Assembly: GCF_902493135.1 (NCBI RefSeq)
Contig: NZ_CABUOD010000063.1
Coordinates: 1 to 15,558 of the forward strand
Direction: 5' to 3'
Length of the DNA stretch: 15,558 nt
Origin: an uncultured Parabacteroides sp.
Lineage (GTDB): Bacteria; Bacteroidota; Bacteroidia; Bacteroidales; Tannerellaceae
In this document: in pieces, positions 13,707-15,558 of the stretch
How the letters are laid out: each line of letters begins with the position of its first letter
Numbering within the stretch: the first letter of the stretch is position 1
Made by a program: the position numbers and the translations under genes
The notes under the pieces: model-generated
Database searches by the model: none
Seen by the model: only the letters and a program-made list of their open reading frames with translations
What the model was told of the DNA's origin: nothing

Positions 13707-13736
13707 CAAATATATAGAGAAATCGTAAAACCTCAA
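13707..13736 (-). promoter_or_regulatory. Consensus promoter of the two-TM / Cas2-like operon
   Basis: On the minus strand, TTG (13736-13734), a 19-base spacer and TATATTTG (13714-13707) match both Bacteroidetes boxes at canonical spacing. The start codon lies 20 bases on, leaving a leader of only about 13 bases. Confidence 0.7.
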
Positions 13737-13848
13737 CTCGTTTTATTGAAACAATGTGTATATAAATACTGTTTAAATTGAAAATTTAAATTCTTATATA
13801 TATTGTAAAGGGAGTATAAATCTAATACCTCTTTGATAAAGCATCATA

Positions 13849-14256
13849 TTATTTTCTATACAAATCATTGATAGTCATTGTTCTATTTTCAGAAGTGGAA
13901 ATATGTGTTTTAGATGGTATTTGCTGTCCTTTATATTCTCGTTGCTCTGTTTTATATTCTTGTCGACCTTCTACTCTATTAGAATTTTTGTATTCATCTT
14001 GATTGCTTTTTCTGCAATACATGTTTCTCCACTCTTCCTCTTGAATGATTCTCTCCTTACGTTTTTCATCTGTCTCTCCTATACAAGCAATCATCAAAAT
14101 TGCTAAGAAAGGACTGGTGAATATTGCTAATACAAACCAAAGTATAATATTTCTACCTCTTTTGGCTGCCATTTGAACAGGGATTATGCAAAGTAGAAGG
14201 TAGATAACTACTATCAATGCGAGAAAGAATGCTAAAAAATTGAAGATAAATTCCAT
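13849..14256 (-). CDS. Membrane protein of unknown function with a long polar tail
   Basis: A 135-residue protein with two predicted membrane segments (about 4-27 and 38-60). They are joined by a basic loop, VQMAAKRGRN, and followed by GETDEKRKERI and a hydrophilic, coil-like tail rich in Glu, Lys, Arg and Gln. The layout of a basic loop, a second TM with a proline kink and then an acidic/basic GETDEKR start to the tail recurs in many small bacterial membrane proteins of unknown function; I cannot assign a role. By the positive-inside rule the loop and basic stretches suggest a cytoplasmic loop. It lies downstream of the transposase on the same strand and has a structured leader. The gap 13688-13848 after it holds only AT-rich DNA with a weak A/T palindrome (13772-13790). 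Confidence 0.65.
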   Translation of the reverse strand: MEFIFNFLAFFLALIVVIYLLLCIIPVQMAAKRGRNIILWFVLAIFTSPFLAILMIACIGETDEKRKERIIQEEEWRNMYCRKSNQDEYKNSNRVEGRQEYKTEQREYKGQQIPSKTHISTSENRTMTINDLYRK

Positions 14257-14461
14257 AAGGCGATTTTAACGATGTTCTCTTAGGCAGTCAATAAGAGATA
14301 TTTTAATAAAGAAAGTGGGCTGCCCCTGTGCATACTCGTTAAGTATCGCCAAACACTTGTATATACGCACAGATGGGCAACCCACTTGATATAGGTTGTC
14401 CTCTGTGCCTTGTATATACCTTCTTGAGATTGGCGATTTCAACGAGTATAAGGCACTTTCT
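14257..14461 (-). promoter_or_regulatory. Long palindromic leader upstream of the 135-residue membrane protein
   Basis: One imperfect hairpin spans 14310-14461 with nested perfect stems: 14310-14317/14454-14461 (8), 14332-14340/14441-14449 (9), 14345-14352/14430-14437 (8), 14359-14366/14412-14419 (8), 14367-14373/14402-14408 (7) and 14378-14382/14394-14398 (5), about 45 pairs in all. It is GC-richer than its surroundings. Competing pairings exist: 14313-14331 can pair with 14367-14387, and the minus-strand arm GGCGATACTTAACGA can pair with TCGTTAAAATCGCC (14272-14259), which ends two bases before the ATG at 14256. That fits a regulatory 5' leader, but a MITE-like element or an IS end is also possible. 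Confidence 0.5.
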
Positions 14462-14541
14462 CTTGTTATCAAAAAACTTTGTCTCGAAAGACAGGACAAA
14501 GATATTAAGAATATTGATATGTACTTATACAACTTTCTCAT
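14266..14541 (-). CDS. Doubtful 91-residue ORF overlapping the structured leader
   Basis: An open frame runs from ATG 14541 to TAA 14268-14266. It has a signal-peptide-like start, MRKLYKYISIFLISLSC, and sits 11 bases after the transposase stop and 9 bases before the next ATG, which looks operon-like. Against it, the frame is crossed by the hairpin with T-run at 14471-14501 and by the 152-base palindrome at 14310-14461, and I see no known domain. The palindrome explains this stretch better than coding does, but a real small exported protein cannot be excluded. Confidence 0.25.
   Translation of the reverse strand: MRKLYKYISIFLISLSCLSRQSFLITRESALYSLKSPISRRYIQGTEDNLYQVGCPSVRIYKCLAILNEYAQGQPTFFIKISLIDCLREHR
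14471..14504 (-). terminator. Hairpin with T-run after the transposase gene (also contains a -7 box)
   Basis: Read on the minus strand, CTTTGTC (14501-14495) pairs with GACAAAG (14483-14477), followed by TTTTTT (14476-14471): a plausible terminator 50 bases after the transposase stop. The same bases include TATCTTTG (14504-14497), a -7 promoter match for the leader downstream. I cannot decide between the two roles, and both may apply. Confidence 0.5.
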
Positions 14542-14552
14542 TTTCTTTCAGC

Positions 14553-15482
14553 CTATGCAACAGCAATAATATTTTGATAAGTCAATTTCTTTTCAGCATT
14601 GCAGAGAAATAGCTTAAATCTACTTCCTTCACTAATTTGTCTTGTGTTATACCTAAAGGCGAACTCATTTGCATATAATTGTAAATGCTTCTTACTCATG
14701 TGATGATAGATACCAATGATTCCTCTTTTAAGTATAGACCAAAATCCTTCTATTGTATTGGTGTAAATATCTCCATCGACAAATTGCTTTTTACTGTGAT
14801 CTACTGAAAAGCGAGTATAAATTTCAGCAATATCATTATATCCTTGCCATTCATCAGTATATAAGATAGATGAAAATTCAACGAACTTTAAAATATTGGG
14901 AGTAATTTCATATTGAGAAGTATTTTCTACTACTCGACAAATAACATCACCTTTTCTCTGTAACATTCCAAATATTGGAGTTTTATCTTTAAAGCTTCTT
15001 CCTTGAGAATTTTTCACTTTTTTATTCTTATGCCTATTCTTATTTTTGCCACCGACAAAAGTCTCATCGCACTCTACCTCTCCATCAAGTTTACCTTTAT
15101 TTTTACAAATAAGACAAGTTCTTATCTTCTGCAATATATACCATGCAGTTTTTTGAGTTATTTTCAAATCTCGTGATAATTGCAATGACGATATACCTTT
15201 TTTATGAGACAGAACCAACCAAATAGCCATAAACCACTTTCTTAAAGGTAATTTAGTGCTATGAAATATAGTTCCTACTTTTACATTGAATATCTTTTGA
15301 GTATTTTTACACATATATCTGTGATTACCTAAATGATAAACTTTTGATTTTTTATCAAATGGAGATTTTACTTTATTGGGCCACCTTAAATGCTCCAAAT
15401 AAATAATGCAAGATTCTTCATCAGGAAATGCATCAAGTAATTCTATTAAAGAATCAAATTTAGCAATCTTTGCAAGCTTCAT
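14553..15482 (-). CDS. IS1595-family transposase
   Basis: A 309-residue DDE-type transposase of the IS1595 (ISXO2-like) family. The N-terminal region has the family block KIFNVKVGTIFHSTKLPLRKWF (about 63-84) and the HTH-like KKGISSLQLSRDL and TQKTAWYILQKIR. The catalytic domain shows Asp139 in ECDETFVGGKN, Asp210 in YTDEWQGY, and NTIEGFWSILKRG (about 242-254), ending with EFAFRYNTR. The usual zinc-finger pairs are degenerate: SPFD at 40-43 and CKNT at 58-61, leaving one cysteine of four. I recall this also in some intact Bacteroidetes relatives. The frame is full-length and open. Terminal inverted repeats were not found: the upstream end may lie beyond the window, and 15483-15558 is pure AT-rich DNA. 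Codon use is AT-rich like its neighbours. Confidence 0.9.
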   Translation of the reverse strand: MKLAKIAKFDSLIELLDAFPDEESCIIYLEHLRWPNKVKSPFDKKSKVYHLGNHRYMCKNTQKIFNVKVGTIFHSTKLPLRKWFMAIWLVLSHKKGISSLQLSRDLKITQKTAWYILQKIRTCLICKNKGKLDGEVECDETFVGGKNKNRHKNKKVKNSQGRSFKDKTPIFGMLQRKGDVICRVVENTSQYEITPNILKFVEFSSILYTDEWQGYNDIAEIYTRFSVDHSKKQFVDGDIYTNTIEGFWSILKRGIIGIYHHMSKKHLQLYANEFAFRYNTRQISEGSRFKLFLCNAEKKLTYQNIIAVA

Positions 15483-15558
15483 ATTTATATTGTTTTATTA
15501 TTAATATTACAATTAATATTTTATTATAAATAATTGATTATTAATTATTTATATCTCA

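Noticed and set aside
14310..14461. Integron attC site or CRISPR repeats
   Set aside because: It is palindromic, and GTTAAGT fits the GTTRRRY core, but the core lies inside the hairpin rather than at its ends and the partner box does not match. There are no regularly spaced repeats with unique spacers, and no cas1 or integron integrase is present.
14373..14612. 79-codon plus-strand ORF across the leader and the transposase 3' end
   Set aside because: It overlaps the conserved C-terminus of the transposase and the palindrome and shows no recognisable domain.
15483..15558. Terminal inverted repeat of the IS1595 element
   Set aside because: The visible flank is only A/T runs, with no match to any segment downstream of the transposase; the true end is probably outside the window.

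Overview
The window looks like a chromosomal segment of a gut-type Bacteroidales bacterium, most likely Parabacteroides or a close relative. The evidence is a Bacteroidetes-style GyrB, several TAnnTTTG promoter boxes, a Porphyromonas-type glutaminyl cyclase lipoprotein, tandem 6-bladed beta-propeller lipoproteins and weak Shine-Dalgarno sequences. The genus is inferred from protein style and was not tested by a search.

Positions 1-12,400 are ordinary core chromosome. tRNA-Glu and its terminator are followed by gyrB. A probable three-gene operon comes next: a fused C26 gamma-glutamyl hydrolase/M19 dipeptidase, a glutaminyl-peptide cyclotransferase lipoprotein and sufE. After a hairpin-rich gap come two tandem paralogous beta-propeller lipoproteins that share an upstream 17-bp element. 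On the minus strand lie rnhB, tightly coupled to a RelE/ParE-type toxin-antitoxin pair, then a VanZ-like membrane protein and sufS. A 5' remnant of a minimal nucleotidyltransferase (MNT) gene with an intact-looking promoter lies between sufS and a convergent GH16 beta-glucanase lipoprotein.

From about 12,450 to the end the DNA is clearly AT-richer and the genes are small and poorly known, which is typical of an acquired accessory island. It holds a 38-codon hydrophobic ORF, an 83-residue minimal GIY-YIG protein, a two-gene operon of a two-TM protein and a Cas2/SinR-like protein, a 135-residue membrane protein, and an IS1595-family transposase. The membrane protein is preceded by a GC-richer, strongly self-complementary leader of about 150 nt.

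Functional links: the C26/M19 enzyme could release cysteine from gamma-glutamyl peptides. SufS and SufE, both in this window but in separate transcription units, move cysteine sulfur into Fe-S clusters. The most unusual parts are the long palindromic leader, whose arm can also pair next to a start codon, and the two-TM plus Cas2-like operon. Neither could be assigned a function from the sequence alone.
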